Part shown: one piece after another, positions 30,628 to 38,548 of the stretch
Numbering within the stretch: the first letter of the stretch is position 1
How the letters are laid out: the number at the start of each line of letters is the position of its first letter
NCBI RefSeq assembly: GCF_000717055.1
Contig: NZ_JNXI01000001.1
Coordinates: 496,001 to 560,000, forward strand
From: Streptomyces iakyrus
GTDB taxonomy: Bacteria > Actinomycetota > Actinomycetes > Streptomycetales > Streptomycetaceae
DNA: 64,000 bases
Direction: 5' to 3'
Position numbers and translations under genes: made by a program
The notes under the pieces: generated by a model
Database searches by the model: none
Seen by the model: the letters and a program-made list of their open reading frames with translations, nothing else
What the model was told of the DNA's origin: nothing

Positions 30628-33507
30628 CTAGGCCGGAACGATGTTCACCAGCTTCGGCGCGCGCACGATCACCTTCCGGATCCCGGCACCGTCCAGCGCG
30701 GCGACGACCTTATCGTCCGCCAGCGCGGCCTTCTCCAGCTCCTCGTCGGAGATCGACGGCGCGACCTCCAGCCGCGCCTTGACCTTGCCCTTGATCTGCA
30801 CGACGCAAGTCACGGTCTCGTCGACGACGTACGCCGGGTCGGCCACCGGGAAGTCCTGGTGCACCACCGAGTCGGTGTGCCCCAGCCGGCGCCACAGCTC
30901 CTCGGCGATGTGCGGGGCCAGCGGCGCGACCATCAGCACCAGGGCCTCGGCGACCGGGCGGGACACGGCCCCGCCCACCTTGGTCAGGTGGTTGTTGAGC
31001 TCGGTGACCTTGGCGATGGCAGTGTTGAACCGCATGCCCTCCAGGTCGCCGCTCACACCGTCGATCGCCTTGTGCAGGGCACGCAGCGTCTCCTCGTCCG
31101 GCTCGGCGTCGACGACGGTCACCTCGCCGGTCGCCTCGTCGACGATGTTGCGCCACAGCCGCTGCAGCAGCCGGAACTGGCCGACCACCGCGCGCGTGTC
31201 CCACGGCCGGGAGACGTCCAGCGGGCCCATGGCCATCTCGTACAGGCGCAGCGTGTCGGCTCCGTACTCGGCGCAGATCTCGTCCGGGGTGACCGCGTTC
31301 TTCAGGGACTTGCCCATCTTGCCCAGCAGCCGGGAGACCTTCTCGCCCTGGTACCAGTAGGCGCCGTCGCGCTCCTCCACCTCTGCGGCCGGCACCGCGA
31401 TGCCACGGCTGTCGCGGTACACGTAGGCCTGGATCATGCCCTGGTTGAACAGCTTGTGGAACGGCTCGGCGGACGAGACGTGCCCCAGGTCGTACAGGAC
31501 CTTGGACCAGAAGCGCGCGTACAGCAGGTGCAGCACGGCGTGCTCGGCGCCGCCGACGTACAGGTCCACGCCGCCGTGCGGCTGGCCCTCACGCGGGCCC
31601 ATCCAGTACTGCTCGATCTCGGGGTCGACCAGCTTCTCGGAGTTGTGCGGGTCCAGGTAGCGCAGCTCGTACCAGCAGGAACCGGCCCAGTTGGGCATGG
31701 TGTTGGTCTCGCGCCGGTACGGGCGCGGGCCACGTCCGTCACCCAGGTCCAGCGTGACGTTCACCCAGTCCTCGTTGCGGGACAGCGGCGTCTCGGGCTG
31801 GGTGTCGGCGTCGTCCGGGTCGAAGGTGCGCGGCGAGTAGTCCTCGACCTCGGGCAGCTCCAGAGGCAGCATCGACTCGGGCAGCGCGTGGGCGATGCCG
31901 TCCTCGTCGTAGACGATCGGGAAGGGCTCGCCCCAGTAGCGCTGGCGGCTGAACAGCCAGTCGCGCAGCCGGAAGTTGACGGTGCCCTCGCCGACGCCGG
32001 ACCGCTCCAGCCACTCGGTGATGCGCGCCTTGGCCTCGGCGACGTCCAGGCCGTCCAGGCTGACCTCGTCGTTCGAGGAGTTGATGATCTTCGCGTCGTA
32101 CGACGAGAAGGCGTTCTCCCAGGTGGAGGTGTCCGTGCCGCGGCCGTCCGTCGGCTCGACGATGCAGGTGACCGGCAGCTCGAAGGCGCGCGCGAACTCG
32201 AAGTCGCGCTGGTCACCGGCCGGGACGGCCATGATCGCGCCGGTGCCGTAGCCCATCAGGACGTAGTCGGCGATGAAGACCGGGACCTGCTCGCCGTTGA
32301 CCGGGTTGGTGGCGTACGCGCCGATGAAGACGCCGGTCTTGTCCTTGGCCTCGGCCTGGCGCTCCACGTCGGACTTCGAGGCGGCCTGGGCGCGGTAGGC
32401 GGCGACGGCCTCGCCCGGGGTCGCGTGACCGCCGGTCCAGACGTCGTGCGTGCCCTCGGGCCAGGCGGCCGGGGTGAACTTCTCCACCAGCGGGTGCTCG
32501 GGCGCCAGCACCATGTAGGTGGCGCCGAACAGGGTGTCGGGGCGGGTGGTGAAGACGGTGATGCGCTCGCCGTCGATCGGGAAGTCGACGCGGGCACCCT
32601 CGCTGCGGCCGATCCAGTTGCGCTGCTGCAGCTTGATGGCCTCGGGCCAGTCCAGCTCCTCCAGGTCCTCCAGCAGCCGGTCGGCGTAGGCCGTGATGCG
32701 CATGTTCCACTGGCGCAGCTTGGCCTTGAAGACCGGGAAGTTGCCGCGCTCGGAGCGGCCCTCGGCGGTGACCTCCTCGTTGGCCAGCACGGTGCCCAGC
32801 CCGGGGCACCAGTTGACCGGCGCGTCGGAGGCGTAGGCCAGCCGGAACTCGCCCAGGACGTCGGCCTTCTCGGCGGGGCTCAGCTCGCCCCACGCGCGCG
32901 TGTGCCCCGGTACGGGCCGCTCACCGGACTCGAACTGCTCGACCAGCTCGGCGATCGGGCGGGCCCGGCGGGCGTCCTGGTCGTACCAGGAGTTGAAGAT
33001 CTGCAGGAAGATCCACTGGGTCCACTTGTAGTAGTCCGGGTCGATCGTGGCGAACGACCGGCGCTTGTCGTGGCCCAGGCCCAGCCGGCGCAGCTGGGAC
33101 TTCATGTTCTCCATGTTGGCTTCGGTGGACACGCGCGGGTGCGTGCCGGTCTGCACCGCGTACTGCTCGGCGGGCAGGCCGAAGGCGTCGAAGCCCAGGG
33201 TGTGCAGGACGTTGTGGCCGGTCATCCGCTGGAAGCGCGCGACGACGTCCGTGGCGATGTAGCCCAGGGGGTGGCCGACGTGCAGGCCCGCGCCGGAAGG
33301 GTACGGGAACATGTCCATGATGAACTTCTTGGGGCGGGCGACGACCTCCGGGGCCCCCGCCAGGTCACCCTTGGGGTTGGGTGCGGCGTAGGTGCCGTCG
33401 GCGTCCCAGAAGTCCTGCCAGCGTGCCTCGATCTCGGCAGCCATGGCGGCCGTGTAGCGGTGCGGCGCCGCCACCTCGGAGGTGGCGGCGGGGTTCGTCT
33501 CGCTCAT
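30628..33507 (-). CDS. leuS: Leucyl-tRNA synthetase
   Basis: The protein has 959 residues. The class I signatures are [16 protein letters not shown] (HIGH-type) and [11 protein letters not shown] (KMSKS-type), with the large CP1 editing domain between them ([21 protein letters not shown]) and the anticodon/C-terminal domain at the end. It charges tRNA-Leu and clears mischarged residues. The ATG at 33505-33507 ([20 protein letters not shown]) is chosen from family length; the frame upstream stays open but is non-conserved. The 166 bp upstream carry a Leu-rich leader peptide and a T-tailed hairpin, indicating attenuation by leucyl-tRNA supply. Confidence 0.97.
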   Translation of the reverse strand: MSETNPAATSEVAAPHRYTAAMAAEIEARWQDFWDADGTYAAPNPKGDLAGAPEVVARPKKFIMDMFPYPSGAGLHVGHPLGYIATDVVARFQRMTGHNVLHTLGFDAFGLPAEQYAVQTGTHPRVSTEANMENMKSQLRRLGLGHDKRRSFATIDPDYYKWTQWIFLQIFNSWYDQDARRARPIAELVEQFESGERPVPGHTRAWGELSPAEKADVLGEFRLAYASDAPVNWCPGLGTVLANEEVTAEGRSERGNFPVFKAKLRQWNMRITAYADRLLEDLEELDWPEAIKLQQRNWIGRSEGARVDFPIDGERITVFTTRPDTLFGATYMVLAPEHPLVEKFTPAAWPEGTHDVWTGGHATPGEAVAAYRAQAASKSDVERQAEAKDKTGVFIGAYATNPVNGEQVPVFIADYVLMGYGTGAIMAVPAGDQRDFEFARAFELPVTCIVEPTDGRGTDTSTWENAFSSYDAKIINSSNDEVSLDGLDVAEAKARITEWLERSGVGEGTVNFRLRDWLFSRQRYWGEPFPIVYDEDGIAHALPESMLPLELPEVEDYSPRTFDPDDADTQPETPLSRNEDWVNVTLDLGDGRGPRPYRRETNTMPNWAGSCWYELRYLDPHNSEKLVDPEIEQYWMGPREGQPHGGVDLYVGGAEHAVLHLLYARFWSKVLYDLGHVSSAEPFHKLFNQGMIQAYVYRDSRGIAVPAAEVEERDGAYWYQGEKVSRLLGKMGKSLKNAVTPDEICAEYGADTLRLYEMAMGPLDVSRPWDTRAVVGQFRLLQRLWRNIVDEATGEVTVVDAEPDEETLRALHKAIDGVSGDLEGMRFNTAIAKVTELNNHLTKVGGAVSRPVAEALVLMVAPLAPHIAEELWRRLGHTDSVVHQDFPVADPAYVVDETVTCVVQIKGKVKARLEVAPSISDEELEKAALADDKVVAALDGAGIRKVIVRAPKLVNIVPA

Positions 33508-33562
33508 GATCCTCAAAGCTCCATCGATCGTCTCTGCCTGCGGCTGTCTGGTTCGAGAAACG

Positions 33563-33587
33563 AAAAATCCCCTCGCACAGGAGGGGA
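33563..33587 (-). terminator. Attenuator terminator upstream of leuS
   Basis: On the minus strand TCCCCTC, loop CTGTGC, GAGGGGA then TTTTT: a 7-bp stem with a true T-run, rare in this GC-rich genome. It lies between the leader peptide and the leuS start, where a terminator makes sense only as an attenuator. Confidence 0.85.
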
Positions 33588-33588
33588 C

Positions 33589-33644
33589 GCCGCGCCGATG
33601 CCGGCCACTCGGTTCGTCCGGTGGCCGGGACTGATCAGCGCGGC
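33589..33644 (-). promoter_or_regulatory. Leader RNA stem overlapping the end of the leader peptide
   Basis: An inner hairpin pairs CCGGCCAC with GTGGCCGG (33601-33628, 12-base loop). An outer stem pairs GCCGCGC at the end of the leader ORF (33638-33644) with GCGCGGC (33589-33595) just ahead of the terminator. A ribosome stalled at the Leu codons would block the outer stem, so this is a candidate switch; which alternative fold antiterminates is not resolved. Confidence 0.6.
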
Positions 33645-33673
33645 CCGCTAAGCAGAAGGCGTACGGCACGCAT
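33635..33673 (-). CDS. leuS leader peptide
   Basis: A 12-codon [15 protein letters not shown] and TGA, has three consecutive leucine codons (CTT CTG CTT). It lies 128 bp before leuS and is followed by competing hairpins and a T-tailed terminator, the plan of classical amino-acid attenuators. Comparative work predicted leuS attenuators in some Streptomyces (recalled, not checked). A TACCCT box six bases before the ATG suggests a leaderless leader mRNA. Confidence 0.8.
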   Translation of the reverse strand: MRAVRLLLSGPR

Positions 33674-33679
33674 GGCGCT

Positions 33680-33685
33680 AGGGTA
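33680..33685 (-). promoter_or_regulatory. Candidate -10 box for the leuS leader transcript
   Basis: TACCCT on the minus strand fits TANNNT and ends six bases before the leader-peptide ATG, placing the transcription start at or next to that codon. No clear -35 box. Confidence 0.4.
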
Positions 33686-33761
33686 CCGCAGGCCCCCAGC
33701 GCGTCGCGACGCACTTCCGAGGGGCCGTCCCGGTGCCCGAAGAGCTGAACCAAGGTCAATA

Positions 33762-33814
33762 GTTACTTCGCGTAACAGCCGCTAAAGGACATCACAGCAG
33801 CCGGATTGTCCTTT
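33762..33814. promoter_or_regulatory. AT-rich control region with two inverted repeats upstream of the cytochrome b gene
   Basis: GTTAC-N5-GTAAC (33762-33776) and AAAGGACA-N15-TGTCCTTT (33784-33814) are both perfect inverted repeats in a stretch much richer in A+T than the rest of the window. The first resembles GlnR half-sites but with a five-base rather than six-base spacer; the second matches no consensus I know. They lie between the divergent leuS leader and the redox operon. Confidence 0.5.
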
Positions 33815-33915
33815 GATAACAACGCAATAACTCAAACCTCGTACTGATCGGTATGGCTCCGCTTAGAGTTCGGCAGCGGGACCGCTGCTTTCCCGAACCG
33901 CTCGGAGTTGCCCCC

Positions 33916-33981
33916 ATGAACCCTCATCGCAGTAACACCTCCCCCTCCCCGGCCGCCGGGACGTGGGGAGGCACGTCGTGA
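33916..33981 (+). CDS. Possible 21-residue upstream ORF coupled to the cytochrome b gene
   Basis: The ATG at 33916 has a GGAG ribosome site eight bases upstream. The ORF encodes MNPHRSNTSPSPAAGTWGGT and one further Ser, and its TGA overlaps the GTG start of the next gene (GTGA). The arrangement suggests a short translated leader that feeds ribosomes into the cytochrome gene. It has no family and could be accidental. Confidence 0.4.
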   Translation: MNPHRSNTSPSPAAGTWGGTS

Positions 33982-35243
33982 ATCCCCACGACTCCACGGC
34001 AGACGACTCGTTCGCCGAGTTCCTCAACTTCGGTGCGGGCGTGTTGTCCCTCGTGTGTCTGACGGCATCCGTGATCTGGGGCCTCGTGGCCCAGGACCGG
34101 ATCCTTCTCGACGCGCGCCGCCGCATCCTGGCGCAGGCCGTGCACCGGACCACGGCCGTCGCCTCGATCGCCTTCCTGCTGGTGCACATCGGGGTGAAGC
34201 TGGCGCTGTCCCACACCTCGTGGGTCGCCGCGGTGATCCCCTTCGGGCTGCTGTTCACCGACGACGAACTGGTCGCGGGCAGGTCGTTCCTGATCGGCCT
34301 GGGCACCCTGGCAGGCATGCTCATGATCTTCGTGGGCATCACCGGCGTGCTGCGCAACCGCTTCGCGTCCCCCGCGCCGGTCGCCGCCCGCTGGCGGGCC
34401 ATGCACATGCTGGCCTACCCGGCCTGGTGCGCCGCCCTGGTCCACGGGCTCTACGCGGGTCGCGCGGCCAAGCCGATCTTCCTCATCCTGTACTGCCTGG
34501 CCCTGGTCGGCGTGGGCGGAGCGCTCGCCCTGCGCGCTGCTCCGCGCCAGGTCAAGCGCAAGGTCGCCGACAAGGTCGCCTCGCTGATCGGGCCCGGTGA
34601 GGGCCTGGGCCGCAGGGATCTGGAGGAGAGCCGGGCCCGGGCCGGCAGTGGCTCCGCGCTGCCCGGCTACGACGGCCGGGAGGCACCCGCGCGCCCCTCG
34701 GCGTCCCCGTCCGGGCCGCTGTACGAGAGGGCGGAACGCCCCGCGGCCAAGGAACCGGCGAACGGCTTCGCCGCCGCCTACCGGGCCGTCTCCGGCCCGC
34801 CCCAGGGACAGCAGGCCTTCGCGCCCGGGCCGACGACCAGCATGCAGCTGCCGCTGGACCTGCAGCCCACCGAGACCATCCCGACCGTGGACGGCCCCTC
34901 CAGCACCTCGGGCAACTGGCCGATCCCGTCCCCGCCCCCGGTCGGCGAGGCCCCGCCGTCGGCCTACGACCCGCTCCAGGACACGGGCTTCAACATCCCG
35001 CCCTACGACCCCCTGCAGGACACCGGACAAAGCATCCCGGCCTATGGCAATCCAGGCGCCGCCGGCTACGGATCGAGTGACGTGTACGACACGGGTGAGA
35101 CGAACGCCGCCTTCGACACGTACTACCCGAACGACACGTACAACAGCGGTCCCGCCACTGACACACGTCCCGGTGCGTCCTACGACTTCGACGCTCCGGG
35201 ATCGGGCGAACCTTGGAACACGCCTTCCGGAGGCTTTAAGTGA
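33978..35243 (+). CDS. Bis-haem cytochrome b-like membrane protein with long cytosolic tail
   Basis: The protein has 421 residues. Residues 1-200 hold about five membrane helices. Two helices each carry a histidine pair, His56/His70 and His143/His156 (spacing 14 and 13), the haem-ligand geometry of ferric-reductase/NOX and related cytochrome b proteins (family knowledge). Residues about 205-421 are Pro/Tyr/Asp/Gly-rich and disordered, with the unit YDPLQDTG twice. GTG 33978 has GGGGAGG (33965-33971) before it. It overlaps the NuoF-like gene by four bases (GTGA), so the two products are made together and probably form an electron-transfer complex. It lacks the FAD/NAD domain of a full ferric reductase; the partner could supply that. 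Confidence 0.75.
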   Translation: MNPHDSTADDSFAEFLNFGAGVLSLVCLTASVIWGLVAQDRILLDARRRILAQAVHRTTAVASIAFLLVHIGVKLALSHTSWVAAVIPFGLLFTDDELVAGRSFLIGLGTLAGMLMIFVGITGVLRNRFASPAPVAARWRAMHMLAYPAWCAALVHGLYAGRAAKPIFLILYCLALVGVGGALALRAAPRQVKRKVADKVASLIGPGEGLGRRDLEESRARAGSGSALPGYDGREAPARPSASPSGPLYERAERPAAKEPANGFAAAYRAVSGPPQGQQAFAPGPTTSMQLPLDLQPTETIPTVDGPSSTSGNWPIPSPPPVGEAPPSAYDPLQDTGFNIPPYDPLQDTGQSIPAYGNPGAAGYGSSDVYDTGETNAAFDTYYPNDTYNSGPATDTRPGASYDFDAPGSGEPWNTPSGGFK

Positions 35244-36850
35244 ACGAGGCCCTGCCCGACGTACCCGAAGTCCGCGTGGTCGGCCTTCCCCAGCTCACGT
35301 CGGGCTTCGACCTTGTCGATCGGCTCGATCTGCCCATGCACCTCAAGGTGCACGGGCCGCTCGAGCCGATGGGCGGTGAGCAGCTCGCGCAGCTCGCCGA
35401 ACGCATCAGCCTGAAGGGCCGCGGCGGCGCGGGCTTCCCCTTCCACAAGAAGCTGCGCTCGGTCGCCGAGGCGGCGATCAAGCGCGGCGTCCGGCCGGTC
35501 GTCGTCGTGAACGGCAGCGAGGACGAGCCGGCCTGCCGCAAGGACACGGTGCTGATCAACCGCGCCCCTCATCTGATCCTGGACGGTGCTCTGCTGTGCG
35601 CCGAGGCCCTGGGTGCCCGCACGCTCGTGGTGGGGGTCACCCGTGAGTCGACCCAGCGCTCCATGGAGGCCGCGCTCGCCGAACGCGGCCTCAACAACGG
35701 CCGCCGCTCGGCGCTGCGCGCGCGGGTCCAGCGCAATCCGGTCCGCATGGTCACCGGTGCCGCCGCGTCGCTGATCCGCTCGATCGACGGCGGGCCGGCC
35801 ATCCCCCCCGGCCGCAAGGTCAGCGCCTCCCAGAACGGCGTCGGCGGCGCCCCCACCCTGCTGTCCAACGCCGAGACCTTCGCCCAGCTGGCGATCGCCG
35901 CCCGCATCGGCCCGGAGCGCTACGGCAACACCGGCCTGTACGACGAGCCGGGCACCGTCATGCTCACGGTCTCCGGCGCGGTCGCCCGCCCCATGGTGAT
36001 CGAGGTCCCGACGGGCGTACCCCTGCGCTACGTCCTGCAGCTCGCCGGCGCGCCGCCGGTGCCGCAGGGCGTGCTCACCGGCGGCTACCACGGCAAGTGG
36101 ATCGACGCGGCGACGGTCAACGAGGCGATCGTCTCCCGCAACTCCCTGGACGCCGTGGGCGGCGCGCTCGGCGCCGGCGCGATTCTGCCGATCACTCAGG
36201 ACACCTGCCCGCTGGGCGAGTCGCTGCGGGTGGCGCAGTGGCTGGCCGAGGAGAGCGCCGGCCAGTGCGGCCCCTGCTACCTCGGTCTGCCCGCCGCCGC
36301 GCGCGGCCTGGAGGACATCCTCAACGGCGGCGGTCCGGCCGCCCTGGAGGCGCTCAAGCAGGTCGCCAAGAACGTGAAGCGGCGCGGCGCGTGCTCGCAC
36401 CCGGACGGCTCCGCGATGTTCATCGAGTCGACCATCAAGGCTTTCACCGACGACCTGGCCGCTCATGTCCTCGGCAACGGCTGCGGACGACCTGTGGAGG
36501 GCGTTCTGCCGCTCTTCGAGGGCGGCAGGGCCCCCACGGGCATCCCGGGCGGCGGCGAGGCGGAGGAGAACGGCCCGAGCCGCCAGAAGATCTACGTCGA
36601 CTGGACGCTGTGCCGGGGCCACGGCCTGTGCGCGGACATCCTCCCGGAGGTGTTCCAGCTGGGCGCCGACGGCTTCCCGACCGTGGCGCAGGCTCAGGTA
36701 CCGCGGTACGCCGAGGCGAAGGCTCTACGCGCGGTGCGCCGCTGCCCTGCGCTGGCGCTGCGCATCGAGGAGTCGGGCGCACCGGGCGCGCCGTCCCGCA
36801 ACCTCCCGGTCCTCTCCCAGGGCCGCGGCCGCCGCGCTCTCGGCCGCTGA
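35240..36850 (+). CDS. NuoF-like flavoprotein fused to a [3Fe-4S]-type ferredoxin
   Basis: The protein has 536 residues. Residues about 1-420 resemble NuoF/SLBB oxidoreductases: GRGGAGFP (NADH/FMN), NGSEDEPACRKD (FMN loop), a SLBB-like part (VEVPTGVPLRYVLQLAG) and a cluster region AGQCGPC with Cys343, Cys346 and Cys385. The first canonical cluster Cys is Ala340, so the N3-type [4Fe-4S] site lacks one ligand. Residues about 450-510 are a ferredoxin with Cys458-x5-Cys464 and Cys502-Pro, the pattern of P450-type [3Fe-4S] ferredoxins. It probably passes electrons from NAD(P)H through FMN and the ferredoxin to the cytochrome b encoded just upstream. GGAGG lies six bases before the GTG. Confidence 0.85.
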   Translation: MNEALPDVPEVRVVGLPQLTSGFDLVDRLDLPMHLKVHGPLEPMGGEQLAQLAERISLKGRGGAGFPFHKKLRSVAEAAIKRGVRPVVVVNGSEDEPACRKDTVLINRAPHLILDGALLCAEALGARTLVVGVTRESTQRSMEAALAERGLNNGRRSALRARVQRNPVRMVTGAAASLIRSIDGGPAIPPGRKVSASQNGVGGAPTLLSNAETFAQLAIAARIGPERYGNTGLYDEPGTVMLTVSGAVARPMVIEVPTGVPLRYVLQLAGAPPVPQGVLTGGYHGKWIDAATVNEAIVSRNSLDAVGGALGAGAILPITQDTCPLGESLRVAQWLAEESAGQCGPCYLGLPAAARGLEDILNGGGPAALEALKQVAKNVKRRGACSHPDGSAMFIESTIKAFTDDLAAHVLGNGCGRPVEGVLPLFEGGRAPTGIPGGGEAEENGPSRQKIYVDWTLCRGHGLCADILPEVFQLGADGFPTVAQAQVPRYAEAKALRAVRRCPALALRIEESGAPGAPSRNLPVLSQGRGRRALGR

Positions 36851-36859
36851 GCACACGTA

Positions 36860-36887
36860 CGGCGGGCTCCCCCCAGGGGGCCCGCCG
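36860..36887 (+). terminator. Terminator of the cytochrome b/NuoF-like operon
   Basis: CGGCGGGC and GCCCGCCG pair, extended by further C-G pairs, to give a stem of about 12 bp starting 10 bp after the stop. Confidence 0.75.
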
Positions 36888-36904
36888 TTCGCATACCCAC
36901 GACA

Positions 36905-36940
36905 AGAAGGCGGGCCATCCGATCGGATGGCCCGCCTTCT
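36905..36940. terminator. 36-bp perfect palindrome between the redox operon and tRNA-Ala
   Basis: Two 18-base arms (AGAAGGCGGGCCATCCGA and its exact complement) meet without a spacer. It lies 9 bp past the tRNA 3' end and 54 bp after the redox operon, so it probably terminates the tRNA transcript and may also act for the plus strand. Confidence 0.8.
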
Positions 36941-36949
36941 CAACTTCTG

Positions 36950-37022
36950 TGGAGCTAAGGAGAATTGAACTCCTGACCTCCTGCATGCCATGCAGGCGCT
37001 CTACCAACTGAGCTATAGCCCC
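36950..37022 (-). tRNA. tRNA-Ala (anticodon GGC), copy 1
   Basis: 73 nt with a full cloverleaf on the minus strand: acceptor GGGGCTA/TAGCTCC, D arm with AGCTCAGTTGGTAGAGC, anticodon stem CCTGC/GCAGG with loop ATGGCAT (anticodon GGC), T arm AGGAGTTCAATTCTCCT. The CCA end is not encoded. It is identical to the copy at 37731-37803 and reads GCC/GCT alanine codons. Confidence 0.97.
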
Positions 37023-37119
37023 TTGCCAGTGCTCCTCCGGGTTTCCCCGGCGGCGAAGCCAACATTACTGGCCCATCAGCCCCAACACCAAATCGGTTTC
37101 GCTTCGCCCGAAATGCCCG

Positions 37120-37353
37120 TTATGCCGTGACGAACGAGTAGAACCGCTTGAGCGTGCAGTGCTCCTCCAGAAGCCGGCCGTAGATCGGCTCGCCCTCCAA
37201 CTCGCGGTACGTCTCGATCGGATCGCCTTTTATGATCAGCGCCCGCGCACATTCCTCGCACCAGTACTGGTAGTCGGGATTGATCGGTTCCATGTCGCGG
37301 ACGATCGGAGTCCCACTGCCGCACCAGTCGCACTTCCGCCTGTGTGCACCCAT
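37120..37353 (-). CDS. Small Cys-rich hypothetical protein (zinc-ribbon-like)
   Basis: The protein has 77 residues. Two CxxC pairs, CDWCGS near the N-terminus and CEEC in the middle, could bind one zinc; the rest (LIIKGDPIETYRELEGEPIY) is acidic and helical. It starts three bases after the stop of the next small gene, so the two form an operon. They lie between two identical tRNA-Ala genes on the same strand. I recognise it only as a small protein common in Streptomyces, with no known function. Confidence 0.75.
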   Translation of the reverse strand: MGAHRRKCDWCGSGTPIVRDMEPINPDYQYWCEECARALIIKGDPIETYRELEGEPIYGRLLEEHCTLKRFYSFVTA

Positions 37354-37356
37354 CGC

Positions 37357-37530
37357 TCAGCTCCAGCTGTGGCCGCAGGCCGTGCACACGTAGGAAACCC
37401 CGCCGTTGTCGCCGAGCATCTGGGCCACGTGCGCGGAACCGCAGGAAGGGCAGCTGAGGCGGGTGGACATGTCCCGTGTGAACGCTGCACCGAGGAGGTG
37501 GTCGACCTCCTCGCGGATGCTCGCAGGCAT
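37357..37530 (-). CDS. Very small zinc-ribbon protein
   Basis: The protein has 57 residues. After an N-terminal helix (PASIREEVDHLLGAAF) come CPSC and CTAC knuckles 19 residues apart, a classic zinc ribbon like those in transcription or ribosome-binding proteins. ATG 37528-37530 has GGAGGAG upstream. It is the first gene of the two-gene unit between the tRNA-Ala copies. Function unknown; DNA, RNA or protein binding is possible. Confidence 0.78.
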   Translation of the reverse strand: MPASIREEVDHLLGAAFTRDMSTRLSCPSCGSAHVAQMLGDNGGVSYVCTACGHSWS

Positions 37531-37692
37531 CGCTACTCCTCCCGTCGGGCCGCGCCCCCTTCCGGCCGTTTGATTCTGCCACGGCCGGACCAATACGGTC
37601 AGCGACGCCTCAGTACCAGTCCGGACACGGCACCCGGCGGGGCCGTAGAGGTATACGCCTCAGCCGGGCCGAGTGACTCAAGCCGGAGCACG

Positions 37693-37723
37693 AAAAATCC
37701 CGCCCCCTGAGCGGGAACGGGAT
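37693..37723 (-). terminator. Terminator of tRNA-Ala copy 2
   Basis: On the minus strand ATCCCG pairs with CGGGAT with an inner CCC/GGG, followed by TTTTT (37693-37697). It lies 8 bp past the tRNA and is one of the few T-tailed terminators here. Confidence 0.85.
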
Positions 37724-37730
37724 CTTGACG

Positions 37731-37803
37731 TGGAGCTAAGGAGAATTGAACTCCTGACCTCCTGCATGCCATGCAGGCGCTCTACCAACTGAGCTATAGC
37801 CCC
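37731..37803 (-). tRNA. tRNA-Ala (anticodon GGC), copy 2
   Basis: Same 73-nt sequence and cloverleaf as copy 1 (781 bp apart), with anticodon loop ATGGCAT and no encoded CCA. The flanks differ apart from a few bases at each end, so the copies are separate genes with their own terminators. Confidence 0.97.
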
Positions 37804-37879
37804 TCGTGCTCTCCCCGCGGCCTGCGGGGCGAACAAGAAGAACTTTAGCCTGCGACCTGCCGGAAAGTGAAATCCGGGG

Positions 37880-38548
37880 TCAGTCGTCGTCGCCGAGGAC
37901 CGGTTCCGGAAGGGTGCCGGCGTTGTGCTCCAGCAGGCGCCAGCCGCGGGCGCCTTCGCCGAGCACGGACCAGCAGCAGTTGGAGAGTCCGCCGAGGCTC
38001 TCCCAGTTGCGGGGATCGAGACCCAGCAGGCGGCCGATCGTGGTGCGGATCGTGCCGCCGTGGCTGACCACGACGAGCGTGCCGTCATCGGGGAGCTTCT
38101 CCGCGTGCCGGAGCACCACGGGGGCGGCGCGGTCGGCGACCTCGGTCTCCAGTTCGCCGCCACCGCGGCGTACGGGCTCGCCGCGCTTCCACGCGGCGTA
38201 CTCCTCGCCGTACCGGGCGATGATCTCCTCGTGCGTCAGGCCCTGCCAGACGCCCGCGTAGGTCTCGCGCAGCGCCTCGTCGTGGGTGACGTGGAGGCCG
38301 GTGAGCGTGGCGAGCTCGGCGGCCGTGGCCGCGGCGCGCCGGAGGTCGGAGGCGACCATCGCGTCCGGCTTCAGGGAGGCGAGCAGCCGGGCGGCGCGGC
38401 GGGCCTGGGCGAGACCGGTCTCGGTCAGCTCGACGTCCGTGGTGCCCTGGAAGCGACGCTCCACGTTCCACGAGGTCTGGCCGTGCCGCCACAGGATGAT
38501 GCGGCGGCCCCGGCCCTTTCCGGCGGACGCCTCACTGAGGGAGATCAC
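37880..38548 (-). CDS. Histidine phosphatase family protein (possible GpgP orthologue)
   Basis: The protein has 222 residues. LWRHGQTSWN near the N-terminus holds the phospho-histidine, and VVVSHGGTIRT holds the second catalytic His. Members are phosphoglycerate-mutase-like phosphatases. In mycobacteria the gene after nadD and rsfS encodes glucosyl-3-phosphoglycerate phosphatase GpgP; the same order here (with one gene inserted) makes that activity a reasonable guess, not proof. The GTG start overlaps the rsfS stop by four bases. The 331 bp upstream of its stop hold only a tRNA and its terminator. Confidence 0.88.
   Translation of the reverse strand: MISLSEASAGKGRGRRIILWRHGQTSWNVERRFQGTTDVELTETGLAQARRAARLLASLKPDAMVASDLRRAAATAAELATLTGLHVTHDEALRETYAGVWQGLTHEEIIARYGEEYAAWKRGEPVRRGGGELETEVADRAAPVVLRHAEKLPDDGTLVVVSHGGTIRTTIGRLLGLDPRNWESLGGLSNCCWSVLGEGARGWRLLEHNAGTLPEPVLGDDD

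Noticed and set aside
33508..33700. T-box riboswitch before leuS
   Set aside because: No T-box core sequence or specifier loop is visible; the Leu-codon peptide and terminator explain the leader better.
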